The translations under genes and the position numbers were made by a program. A model generated the notes under the pieces. It saw only the letters and a list, made by a program, of their open reading frames with translations, was not told where the DNA came from and searched no databases. Below, piece by piece: positions 30,166 to 37,390 of a DNA stretch of 39,070 nt (position 1 is the first letter of the stretch; each line of letters opens with the position of its first letter). Source of the DNA: a virus; IMG/VR virus record IMGVR_UViG_3300037584_000229, positions 1 through 39,070 of that record. One strand, given 5' to 3'.

Positions 30166-30335
30166 TGTATATACTAATATGGATGCAGCTATTCAGCACA
30201 CAGTCAGTCGAGTACTATCAGTTGGGTAACTATGCTACACTGGAGGAGTGCCAGATTGAATTAAGTAAAGCAGCCAAGATGATAACACACAAGTCAGAGA
30301 CAGTGGCTTGTCTAGAAGTAGAGGTACAACAATGA
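30162..30335 (+). CDS. Small Cys protein, paralogue-like
   Basis: 57 residues: hydrophobic start MMYILIWMQLFSTQSVEYYQ, then LGNYATLEECQIELSKAAKM and VACLEVEVQQ. The plan (secretion-like N-terminus, T-L-E-E-C helix, late Cys) matches 19318-19512 and 20568-20777. It is the only early-module copy. ATG overlaps the HNH stop. A periplasmic or membrane location is inferred. Confidence 0.55.
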   Translation: MMYILIWMQLFSTQSVEYYQLGNYATLEECQIELSKAAKMITHKSETVACLEVEVQQ

Positions 30336-30535
30336 AGGGAAAAGCACCAAACGAATTGGCAGAGATAGAAGCCAAGAAAACATTTGAAGGGTTCATCAAG
30401 TGGATGAAGACATCCTTCTACTGGATCATGACTATCCTAGTTATCCTGGCATGGTGTAACTTTGGAACAGATACTGAGACAGGTAGCCAGTACAACGGTG
30501 AGGTGTACGCACCCAGAAACATAGGAGAGAAGTAA
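30332..30535 (+). CDS. 67-residue single-span membrane protein
   Basis: Start at ATG 30332 (ATGA with the previous stop), preferred to an upstream in-frame start inside that gene. MKGKAPNELAEIEAKKTFEG, then a span WIMTILVILAWCNFG at about 33-47 and a polar tail ending APRNIGEK. N-terminal part probably cytoplasmic by positive charge. Unknown. Confidence 0.55.
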   Translation: MKGKAPNELAEIEAKKTFEGFIKWMKTSFYWIMTILVILAWCNFGTDTETGSQYNGEVYAPRNIGEK

Positions 30536-30765
30536 TGCAACCAAAGAACGTACCAGTACACATTCGAATCAAAGTAGAGCCAACAGTAAAGCAGAGGGGT
30601 AGACCCTGTCGTTTACATGGCAAAGACTTCAAGAGTATAGCTGATGCAGCACGATATTTTAACGAGAACTATTCTTGGGCAGTAGAACAAGTTAATAAAG
30701 GTTTAAACATAGAAAGTTTTCCAAAGAAATATAAGGTAAAAAAAGATGAACTGTTGGCATTGTAA
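30535..30765 (+). CDS. NUMOD1-like DNA-binding modular protein
   Basis: 76 residues. RPCRLHGKDFKSIADAARYF followed by NENYSWAVEQVNKGLNI resembles a NUMOD1-type unit (G-x-x-F-x-S-I-x-E-A-A-R), usually a DNA-binding module fused to HNH or GIY-YIG homing nucleases. Here it stands alone two genes after a free HNH gene, so the pair could be a split homing-type nuclease or an unrelated regulator. Overlaps neighbours by 1 and 20 bases. Confidence 0.5.
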   Translation: MQPKNVPVHIRIKVEPTVKQRGRPCRLHGKDFKSIADAARYFNENYSWAVEQVNKGLNIESFPKKYKVKKDELLAL

Positions 30766-30928
30766 TACCAAGTTAACTTGGGGTGGTGATCACGACATTG
30801 AAGAGGATCAAACTTACCTTTTTGGGGAGTACAGTATAGTAACTAACCTAACCTGTCCTAACTGTGACACATATGTTTTAGTATACTATCCAAGGGAGGA
30901 AGAAGAAGATGACAAAAAATTACACTAG
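30746..30928 (+). CDS. Zinc-ribbon protein
   Basis: 60 residues. MNCWHCNTKLTWGGDHDIEE and NLTCPNCDTYVLVYYPREEE give two CxxC knuckles (C3/C6 and C37/C40) separated by 30 residues, a treble-clef or zinc-ribbon pattern. The acidic end follows. Such proteins often bind nucleic acid or RNA polymerase. Overlaps both neighbours by about 20 bases. Specific role unknown. Confidence 0.6.
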   Translation: MNCWHCNTKLTWGGDHDIEEDQTYLFGEYSIVTNLTCPNCDTYVLVYYPREEEEDDKKLH

Positions 30929-31082
30929 TAATACGACTGAGAACTACTGCACAACAAAAGGATTGGGGTGGGCATTTATTATCTGTTCATTCTTAATCCT
31001 GGGATTACCTGTGCTGATGTGGTTAGCCTTGGAAGGTTCTGACTGGTATGAAAAGTTTGATTTAATGAATCCGATGTGGTAG
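30909..31082 (+). CDS. 57-residue single-span membrane protein
   Basis: ATG at 30909 overlaps the zinc-ribbon gene. MTKNYTSNTTENYCTTKGLG, then a span WAFIICSFLILGLPVLMWLA and SDWYEKFDLMNPMW. Followed by an AGGAGG ribosome site for the next gene. Unknown; perhaps a membrane modifier expressed with the other single-span early proteins. Confidence 0.5.
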   Translation: MTKNYTSNTTENYCTTKGLGWAFIICSFLILGLPVLMWLALEGSDWYEKFDLMNPMW

Positions 31083-31091
31083 GAGGAACAC

Positions 31092-31430
31092 ATGAACTTT
31101 TTAAAAAACAAAGTAATAGACTGGTATAATCTTACTTTAGAAGATAGGTTTGATAAAATGTACTCAGTCAAAATAAAGATAGATACTGAACACTACGCTT
31201 ATGTATCAGGTAAGAATCCATTTAGTTTATCTGAAACGCCAATGCTTTATTTAGAAAAAGATGAGGCGCAAGAAGAGGCGAGAAGATGGAAGACTAGTAT
31301 TGTGAACGAATGGCACATAGATAGAAAGAAGGGTATCTCAAAAGAGATTAGACCCATGACTAAAAAAGAACGACAAAGAGCGAAAGAAAAGGAACAAGCA
31401 AATGACAGCAGCAGTGAAAAGCAACAATGA
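31092..31430 (+). CDS. 112-residue protein upstream of primase-helicase
   Basis: MNFLKNKVIDWYNLTLEDRF, then KMYSVKIKIDTEHYAYVSGK, a helix DEAQEEARRWKTSIVNEWHI and a Lys/Arg/Glu-rich C-terminus (TKKERQRAKEKEQANDSSSE). AGGAGG precedes the ATG. Its 3' end overlaps the primase-helicase start by 29 bases, so the two are coupled. A replication accessory role is possible. Unknown. Confidence 0.55.
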   Translation: MNFLKNKVIDWYNLTLEDRFDKMYSVKIKIDTEHYAYVSGKNPFSLSETPMLYLEKDEAQEEARRWKTSIVNEWHIDRKKGISKEIRPMTKKERQRAKEKEQANDSSSEKQQ

Positions 31431-32997
31431 GATTACACATCAACCATGTCCTTTCGAGGACTGTGCAAGCTCAGATGCTTTCAGCTACAACCTAGTTACT
31501 AAGGTAGGCAAGTGCCACTCCTGTAACAGGGGCTATCCAAACTCAGATAAAAAGTTTGACTGGGCAGAGGCAACTTATCCACCGCCACCACCCAAAGTAG
31601 ATTTGCGTAACGTCAAGGTAATCTCAGGCAGATATGAAGGTATCAGAGGATTAGATGAGGACGTAGCTAAACTCTATAACATTCAGTTACAAATAGGTGA
31701 AGGTGGTGAGCCAGTACGCTACGCTTTCAAGTACAAAAATAATGTTAAGTATCGTGGCTATCACGAGAAGAAGTTCTGGACAAAAGAGCGTGGGTCACTG
31801 ACAGAACTATTTGGCCCTGAGTTTAACGCAGGATCTAGTAAGCGTATATACATCACTGAGGGTGAGTTTGATGCAGCAAGTTTGTATCAGGTCTTAGGTA
31901 AATCCTATCCAGTAAAGTCACTGCCAAGTGCAGCCCTGTCAGAAAAGTTTATCAAGGATAACTTTGACTATCTCAACGCTTTCGAGATGGTGGTGTACGC
32001 AGGTGAGCTAGATCAAGCAGGTCAGGGTGCAGCACAGAAACTGTACAGCATGATGCCTGAGAAGTTTTATTATGTACCTATGTCTAAGCACAAGGATGCA
32101 AACGAGTTTCTCATGGAGGGTGACGAGTCGGATCTCAAGTGGGCAGCACTCAAGCCACAGAGATTTGCACCAGACAACTTTTTTGTTGGAGACTTGGAAG
32201 TAGAGAAAGCTATCACCACAGAGAACCCTTACGAGTATGTTCCGACAGGACACACTGGTATTGATGACAAGATCAGAGGACTGGTGAAGGGTGGACTCAC
32301 ATTTATCAAAGCACTCAGAGGCCAGGGTAAAACTGAACTAGTAAGATACTTTGAGGTTGGACTGCTCAAACAAAACACGAGGCTTGCCCTGTTACATATG
32401 GAAGAGATGAAGTCCACAACCTACAGAGCTATGGCAACCTACGAACTAGGATGGAATGTAAGAACAAAAGAAGATGCAGTCACTACAGGATTCAGTGAGG
32501 ATCAAGTAATCAAAGCAGCACAGAAGATGGCAGGTGGTGAGAACACAGTTATCTTTGAGATGCGTAGTCATGATGATCCTATGCAACTCCTGGACTACGT
32601 TAGGCTTGCAGCCACAGTCTATGGCGCAGAGTATATATTTATAGATCACGTTCAGCGTCTAGCCTATCTGTCAAACTCTGGTGTTGACGCAGCTACTAGC
32701 ACGTTGACAACTCTTGGATCACGAATGGCGCAGCTTGCCAAAGAATTAAATATAGGTGTGGTATTTATATCACAGGTTAACGATGATGGACGCACCAAGT
32801 ATGCAGCATCTCTTGAAGAGGAAGCTATTGTCTGTATAAAACTTAACAGAGATACTGAATCAGAGGATGATGTGGAAAGAAACACGACACATTTTATTGT
32901 TGATAAGAACAGACCCTTTGCCAAGCTAGGTAACGCAGGGTCAGTGTTCTACGATCCTGAGACTACCGTTCTTGAAGAGGTGGTGTTTAACGTATGA
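31402..32997 (+). CDS. DNA primase-helicase (T7 gp4-like)
   Basis: 531 residues. Zinc-binding domain with C16, C21, C38 and C41; TOPRIM primase domain with ITEGEFDAAS (E153) and GELDQAG (E202, D204, so E-x-D where D-x-D is usual); and a DnaB/gp4-type helicase with Walker A RGQGKTE (307-311), Walker B YIFIDHV (D415) and a later SQVNDDGRTKYAASLEEEA. It unwinds the fork and makes primers for the adjacent DNA polymerase, with which it overlaps by 4 bases. Length is close to T7 gp4 (566). The ATG at 31402 lies inside the upstream gene. Confidence 0.9.
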   Translation: MTAAVKSNNEITHQPCPFEDCASSDAFSYNLVTKVGKCHSCNRGYPNSDKKFDWAEATYPPPPPKVDLRNVKVISGRYEGIRGLDEDVAKLYNIQLQIGEGGEPVRYAFKYKNNVKYRGYHEKKFWTKERGSLTELFGPEFNAGSSKRIYITEGEFDAASLYQVLGKSYPVKSLPSAALSEKFIKDNFDYLNAFEMVVYAGELDQAGQGAAQKLYSMMPEKFYYVPMSKHKDANEFLMEGDESDLKWAALKPQRFAPDNFFVGDLEVEKAITTENPYEYVPTGHTGIDDKIRGLVKGGLTFIKALRGQGKTELVRYFEVGLLKQNTRLALLHMEEMKSTTYRAMATYELGWNVRTKEDAVTTGFSEDQVIKAAQKMAGGENTVIFEMRSHDDPMQLLDYVRLAATVYGAEYIFIDHVQRLAYLSNSGVDAATSTLTTLGSRMAQLAKELNIGVVFISQVNDDGRTKYAASLEEEAIVCIKLNRDTESEDDVERNTTHFIVDKNRPFAKLGNAGSVFYDPETTVLEEVVFNV

Positions 32998-34955
32998 GGA
33001 TTGTTGTCAGCGACATAGAAACAAACGGTCTTAACGAAAGCGACAAGCTCTGGATCTGTGGTGGTAAAGATATTACCACTGGTGAGATCTCAAGGTTCGA
33101 TAACTGTCATGAGGATGAGGTTGCTAGGCGTGAAGCTATCAAGTGGTACGAGTCAGCAGATTTAATTGTTGGTCACAACTTTGTACAGTTTGATGCACCC
33201 ATGCTAAACAAACTTCTTCAACCCAGATTGATAGATCCAAGAAAGATTGTGGATACTCTCCTCATTAGTAGGTTAGTAAACTACGACATCGAAACACCAA
33301 AGGGTGCTAAGTTTCCTCACAGCCTACAGGCTTGGGGTATCAGATTAAACAAACATAAAGGAGATTTTCATGAGTTTGATAAATTCAGTATCGAAATGGT
33401 TGACTACTGGTATCAAGACATCGAGGTTACAGAATCTTTGTTCAGTCATTTCAATGATATTATTTGGAGTCCTGATTGGCGTAAGTCTCTAAGGACAGAA
33501 CACGATGTACAGATAGAGTTGGTTCGTACACAACACTATGGTTTCTTCTTTGACAAAACAAAAGCGGAGTTTCTTCTCAACTCAGTTAAGACAAAGATGA
33601 CCACACTAGAGGAACAATTCCAGGTAGACTTCCCACCTAAACTTACTGAGGTTAATCGTGTAAAGTATCGACTCAAAAAAGATGGTGGTGAGATGGCTAC
33701 AGTTATCAGGGCAAAAGAGAAGTATGCCATGACAAATGTAGAAGACGATGACCTAGTTTGTTTTGACTGGATAGAGTTTAATCCAGGATCTGCAAAGGAC
33801 AGGATAGATGTTCTCTGGGGTGCAGGGTGGAAGCCAGTAGATAAAACAAAGACTGCTATCAACTTCTCTCGAAAGAAGATAGGTGATCCATATGGCAAGT
33901 CAGTAGCCGCTATGGATGAGGATTTCTACAATCAAAAGAAAAAAGACTTAGATAGGTATGGATTTACTGTATCAGAGGCAAACCTTAGTACACTTCCTGA
34001 GACAGCACCTACAGGAGCTAAAGCTCTAGCCCAGTGGTTGACACTTGAAGGACGAAGAAGTTCACTGGTTGAGTGGCTAGGGCAGTGTGGTGACGATTTA
34101 AGGATTCATGGTAGAATAAATAACATTGGAGCATGGACTGGGCGGTGTGCTCACAAAGATCCTAACACTGCTAACATATCCTCTCCGTTTCATGGTGAAC
34201 CTAAGTCAGCAGTCGATGAAGTCAAGAAACAATTTGATGTACATCTACGTGCTTGTTGGACAGTTCCTTCTAACTCTTGGTTAGTTGGTACAGATGCAGA
34301 TGGTATTCAACTACGTGTGTTAGCTGACTATCTCTGGAGACACTTTGATGCGGATCAATATGCACAAGCCATCATGAAGGGAAAGAAAGAGGACGAGACA
34401 GACATACACAACGTTAACAAGAAAGCCTTGGCAGTTCCAAATGGCACGAGGGATATGGCAAAGACTTTTATCTATGCTTGGTTATTGGGTGCAGGTGTAG
34501 CAAAGACTGGTCAGATACTTAAAGTCAACATGAAGGAAGCACAGGCAGCACGTACTCGTTTCGAGATGAGCATTGACGGTTTATACAACCTTAAGAATCA
34601 ACTCGTACCTTACATTGCAGAACAGGGATACTTTACTGGGTACGATGGACGTAGAGTTCCAGTACCCAACGCACACAAAACACTGGCAGGGATATTGCAG
34701 AATGGTGAGGCTTGCTTGATGAAGCACAGCCTACTCAAGTGGCACAATAAAGCTAGGCAGGAAGGGATAAAGTTTAAAATGGTTGGTTTCATCCATGATG
34801 AATACCAAGTAGAAGTAACAGGAACAGAGGAGGAAGCTAAGAGATTAGGACAGATACAGGCAGACTGTATGTTAGAAACTGGTCAGGAGTTAGGGTTTAA
34901 AATACCTACTCCAGGATCTTACGACATAGGAAAAAATTGGGCTGAAACCCATTGA
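32994..34955 (+). CDS. DNA polymerase, family A with 3'-5' exonuclease
   Basis: 653 residues. Exonuclease motifs: DIET (D7, E9), VGHNFVQFD (D67) and YWYQDIEVT (D142). Polymerase motif A GTDADGIQLRVLA (D434), motif B RDMAKTFIYAWLLGAG (R486, K490, Y494) and motif C IHDEYQVEV (H601, D602). Y494 lines up with E. coli Pol I position 762 and T7 Y526. L498 occupies the place of the usual motif B tyrosine (Pol I Y766, T7 Y530), which is unusual. Follows the primase-helicase by ATGA overlap and precedes SSB. Replicates the phage genome. Confidence 0.92.
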   Translation: MRIVVSDIETNGLNESDKLWICGGKDITTGEISRFDNCHEDEVARREAIKWYESADLIVGHNFVQFDAPMLNKLLQPRLIDPRKIVDTLLISRLVNYDIETPKGAKFPHSLQAWGIRLNKHKGDFHEFDKFSIEMVDYWYQDIEVTESLFSHFNDIIWSPDWRKSLRTEHDVQIELVRTQHYGFFFDKTKAEFLLNSVKTKMTTLEEQFQVDFPPKLTEVNRVKYRLKKDGGEMATVIRAKEKYAMTNVEDDDLVCFDWIEFNPGSAKDRIDVLWGAGWKPVDKTKTAINFSRKKIGDPYGKSVAAMDEDFYNQKKKDLDRYGFTVSEANLSTLPETAPTGAKALAQWLTLEGRRSSLVEWLGQCGDDLRIHGRINNIGAWTGRCAHKDPNTANISSPFHGEPKSAVDEVKKQFDVHLRACWTVPSNSWLVGTDADGIQLRVLADYLWRHFDADQYAQAIMKGKKEDETDIHNVNKKALAVPNGTRDMAKTFIYAWLLGAGVAKTGQILKVNMKEAQAARTRFEMSIDGLYNLKNQLVPYIAEQGYFTGYDGRRVPVPNAHKTLAGILQNGEACLMKHSLLKWHNKARQEGIKFKMVGFIHDEYQVEVTGTEEEAKRLGQIQADCMLETGQELGFKIPTPGSYDIGKNWAETH

Positions 34956-35009
34956 CAACTACAACAAAAAATATTAGATGTAACAACAGTAAAAGAAAAG
35001 GAGGGCAAT

Positions 35010-35531
35010 ATGCCATCAACACAAATAGACGTTAAAGGCACAATCGAATGGGCTAAAGTATTTGAGTCCAACAGAGATCGTGCTGAATGGAATGTAGAAA
35101 CTGACGGTGAATACAAAGTTACCGTAACTACAGATAAGAAAACAGCAAATGCTTTAAAGAAAGCAGGGTGCATGAAAAAAATAGAGGAAGTAGATGGTGG
35201 CTTTCGTGTCACAGTTTCACGTCCTCACACTGGTGCAGAAGACTGGATGGGTGGTGCTCCAGTAGTTGCTGACATTGCAGGTAAGGCTTGGAATCTAGAG
35301 GATAACGGTCTTATTGGTAACGGAAGTAAAGGTATTGTAAAAGTTGAAGTATACCCTACACGCACTGGACGTACAGGAACACGTCTTATGGGTCTTCAAA
35401 TACTTGACCATGTGGTTTATGAATCAGAAGGTGGTTCCTCCCAATCACGACAAATGTTTCAAGATCACACCAAGAGTTCTGGTGGTAAGTCTTCCTCCTC
35501 CCAGGAACCACAGGACTCAATACCCTTCTAG
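35010..35531 (+). CDS. Single-stranded DNA-binding protein (gp2.5-like)
   Basis: 173 residues. Beta-rich body with an OB-fold-like pattern (AEWNVETDGEYKVTVTTDKK; GFRVTVSRPHTGAEDWMGGA; GIVKVEVYPTRTGRTGTRLM) and a Ser/Gly/Gln-rich linker ending QEPQDSIPF. The terminal acidic residue plus I-P-F mimics the protein-interaction tip of bacterial SSB. Located right after the polymerase, with a strong GGAGGG ribosome site 7 bases upstream, and closed by a tandem terminator. A gp2.5-type role in replication and annealing is inferred. Confidence 0.75.
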   Translation: MPSTQIDVKGTIEWAKVFESNRDRAEWNVETDGEYKVTVTTDKKTANALKKAGCMKKIEEVDGGFRVTVSRPHTGAEDWMGGAPVVADIAGKAWNLEDNGLIGNGSKGIVKVEVYPTRTGRTGTRLMGLQILDHVVYESEGGSSQSRQMFQDHTKSSGGKSSSSQEPQDSIPF

Positions 35532-35557
35532 GTTTTAGTTCCTTTTTATCCTAGAAG
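35525..35557 (+). terminator. First hairpin of tandem terminator
   Basis: CTTCTAGG (35525-35532) pairs with CCTAGAAG (35550-35557), 8 bp, 17-base loop; it includes the SSB stop codon. No U-tract follows directly. It is probably a stabilising or pausing hairpin feeding into the stronger terminator 5 bases later. Confidence 0.55.
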
Positions 35558-35561
35558 AACA

Positions 35562-35604
35562 AGCCCCCACCCTTTTCGTTCATTTTTGGTGGGGGCTATT
35601 TTAT
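35562..35604 (+). terminator. Strong intrinsic terminator after SSB
   Basis: AGCCCCCACC (35562-35571) and GGTGGGGGCT (35588-35597) make a 10-bp GC-rich stem with a 16-base loop, followed by ATTTTAT. The best rho-independent terminator in the window. It would separate the replication operon from the exonuclease block, yet no strong promoter is visible just downstream, so partial read-through is likely. Confidence 0.85.
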
Positions 35605-35618
35605 ATAAAGAGAGACAC

Positions 35619-36407
35619 ATGGACCCTACTACAAAAAAAATTATGACTGACATGTCTAATGAAGAATACCATTCAACAAGTGGCATATCTTCAAGTGCTG
35701 TAAAGGCAGTATATAAAAAATCGTTAGCTCACTGGAAGGGTGAGAAGCGTAACTCTAGCAACGCAGCCTTTGCTATGGGTAGTGCGGTACACGCCAACCT
35801 GTTAGAGAAAGAACGTGATCTAGTAGTCAAAGGACCAAAGACAAAATCAAGTAACGCTTTCAAAGAAATGCAAGCCAATCTTGGTGAAGATCAAATACTA
35901 CTTACTGAGGTAGAGTTTAACGTAGCTAACTGCATAACCAGAGGTGCTCTAAATAACCCTGTATGTGCTTCATACTTAAATCATCCTAACAGATTAAACG
36001 AGATAAGTATATTTGTAGAAGATCCTATCTCAGGTTTAACTTTGAAGACTCGCCCAGATCTATTGATTGAAGAAGAGAATACAGTCTTTGATGTAAAGAC
36101 AACACAGGATGCTAGTCCAAGAGGTTTCTTAAAAGAGTGCTTAAAGTATGGATATCTTTTACAGGGTGCTCACTATGTTTACACATGTAAGTTGGCAGGT
36201 TATGACGTAGACAAATTTTCTTTTATTGCCTGTGAAAAGTCTGCACCATTTCTTTCACATGTACATGTAATGGGTCCAGAGGTTATGCACTGGGGTATGA
36301 AACAGCTACACAAAACTTTGGCTGTTATTGCAAAGGCAGAAAAAGATTCTGACTACAGCACAGGTTGGGGTGACTACACTGTTATTCAAAAACCTGAATG
36401 GTTGTGA
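35619..36407 (+). CDS. PD-(D/E)XK exonuclease (RecE/DUF3799-like)
   Basis: 262 residues from ATG at 35619 (MDPTTKKIMTDMSNEEYHST). A longer in-frame start would begin inside the terminator and is unlikely. Motifs: SGISSSAVKAVYKKSLAHWK, GSAVHA (H58), RPDLLI (D147), FDVKTT (D158, K160) and a conserved helix YGYLLQGAHYVYTCKLAG, the order seen in RecE/DUF3799 nucleases. It digests DNA 5'-3' for recombination or nucleotide supply, the place of T7 gp6. Paired with endonuclease I downstream. Confidence 0.8.
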   Translation: MDPTTKKIMTDMSNEEYHSTSGISSSAVKAVYKKSLAHWKGEKRNSSNAAFAMGSAVHANLLEKERDLVVKGPKTKSSNAFKEMQANLGEDQILLTEVEFNVANCITRGALNNPVCASYLNHPNRLNEISIFVEDPISGLTLKTRPDLLIEEENTVFDVKTTQDASPRGFLKECLKYGYLLQGAHYVYTCKLAGYDVDKFSFIACEKSAPFLSHVHVMGPEVMHWGMKQLHKTLAVIAKAEKDSDYSTGWGDYTVIQKPEWL

Positions 36408-36413
36408 TTTGAT

Positions 36414-36800
36414 ATGGGAACTAGATCCAGAGCTTTAAGGGCAGGATATCGTTCTGGTTTTGAAGATGAAACAGCTAAGTATTTAAAAGAAAAAGGTATT
36501 AAATTTACCTACGAAAAAGAACGTATAGAATGGTTAGATATTAGGACTCGAAACTACACACCTGACTTTATCCTGGAGAATGGTATCGTAATAGAAACCA
36601 AAGGACGATTTGTTTCCACTGACAGACGTAAACATATAGAGATACGTAAGCAGTATCCTGATTTAGATTTACGTTTTGTATTTCAAAACAGTAAAGTAAA
36701 ATTATACAAGGGTGCTAAGTCTTGCTATGCTGACTGGTGTAAACGTCATGGTTTTAAATATGCAGATAAAATAATTCCTGATGATTGGCTTGAAGAATAA
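36414..36800 (+). CDS. Endonuclease I, Holliday junction resolvase (T7 gp3-like)
   Basis: 128 residues. YRSGFEDE (E17), YTPDFIL (D51) and IETKGRF (E61, K63) reproduce the four catalytic positions of T7 endonuclease I (E20, D55, E65, K67) with the same spacing. Cuts branched DNA to clear replication intermediates before packaging and can help break host DNA. Starts 6 bases after the exonuclease stop. Confidence 0.88.
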   Translation: MGTRSRALRAGYRSGFEDETAKYLKEKGIKFTYEKERIEWLDIRTRNYTPDFILENGIVIETKGRFVSTDRRKHIEIRKQYPDLDLRFVFQNSKVKLYKGAKSCYADWCKRHGFKYADKIIPDDWLEE

Positions 36801-36802
36801 TC

Positions 36803-36830
36803 TTGACGGAATTAATTTAATTCTTATAAC
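36803..36830 (+). promoter_or_regulatory. Sigma70-like promoter with a palindromic spacer
   Basis: TTGACG (36803-36808), 16-base spacer, TATAAC (36825-36830). The spacer contains an odd-centred perfect palindrome GAATTAATTTAATTC (36809-36823), which could be an operator. Start site expected near 36837, inside the GGAGG of the next gene, so the message for that gene would be nearly leaderless while mazG and the reductase gene get a normal leader. Confidence 0.6.
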
Positions 36831-36842
36831 TTGGAGGTTCCT

Positions 36843-37004
36843 GTGTTATTTGAAATAACAATGCTACTTGATCTAGATTCTGATGCAAATTTTATAGCTG
36901 CTGATAAGGATGGTGCTAAGATAGGACTTGAACAAGTTGTGTCGGATGCGGTGTACGATATTGATGATGTTGAAATAATTGAAATAGAAGTAAAGGAAAA
37001 ATAA
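36843..37004 (+). CDS. 53-residue acidic protein, GTG start
   Basis: GTG at 36843 is chosen because GGAGG (36833-36837) lies 5 bases upstream. LFEITMLLDLDSDANFIAAD then QVVSDAVYDIDDVEIIEIEV: very acidic, mixed beta. Its TAA overlaps the mazG ATG (TAATG), so translation is coupled. Role unknown; it is the first gene of the nucleotide-metabolism transcript. Confidence 0.55.
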   Translation: MLFEITMLLDLDSDANFIAADKDGAKIGLEQVVSDAVYDIDDVEIIEIEVKEK

Positions 37005-37390
37005 TGCTTACAGGTAAAGACTTAGAAGACATGGGATACTTTGATCAATTTGATTTAAGCAAACCAGAAGATAGCACAGTTCTTGCAGACTACGCAGACT
37101 GGGTTGAAAAGAAAATTGTAACAATAGGTGATGAGAGACTTATAGAGAACACACTTGGTCTTGTAGGAGAGGCAGGAGAAGTAGCAGAGAAGGTAAAGAA
37201 AAAGATTAGAGATAGAAACAAAATTTCTGCTGAAGAAATAGTTAAAGAACTGGGTGATGTTTTATTTTATGTAACTGCACTAGCTAATTATTTTGGAGAT
37301 AACTTAGCTATTGTAATAGAAAAAAACGTAGCTAAATTAGATGACAGGGAAAAAAGAGGAACACTACAGGGATCGGGAGACAACAGATGA
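37004..37390 (+). CDS. mazG: MazG-like nucleotide pyrophosphohydrolase
   Basis: 128 residues. LVGEAGEVAEKVKKKIRD and VKELGDVLFYVTALAN give the E-x-x-E...E-x-x-D metal-binding pattern of all-alpha NTP pyrophosphatases (MazG). The N-terminal 35 residues (LEDMGYFDQFDLSKPEDSTV) are an extension. MazG enzymes hydrolyse NTPs or alarmone-related nucleotides; phage copies are common in marine phages and thought to shift host nucleotide pools. Coupled to both neighbours by 1- and 4-base overlaps. Confidence 0.85.
   Translation: MLTGKDLEDMGYFDQFDLSKPEDSTVLADYADWVEKKIVTIGDERLIENTLGLVGEAGEVAEKVKKKIRDRNKISAEEIVKELGDVLFYVTALANYFGDNLAIVIEKNVAKLDDREKRGTLQGSGDNR

Noticed and set aside
30929-30948. TAATACGACT followed by a partial match to the T7 RNA polymerase promoter
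   Set aside because: Only the first ten bases and a few later ones match; it lies inside a coding frame (SNTTENY) and no phage RNA polymerase gene is present. Chance resemblance.
34952-34980. Perfect TTGACA upstream of the SSB gene
   Set aside because: It overlaps the polymerase stop codon and no acceptable -10 lies 15-18 bases downstream (TTAGAT/TAGATG match at three positions at most).
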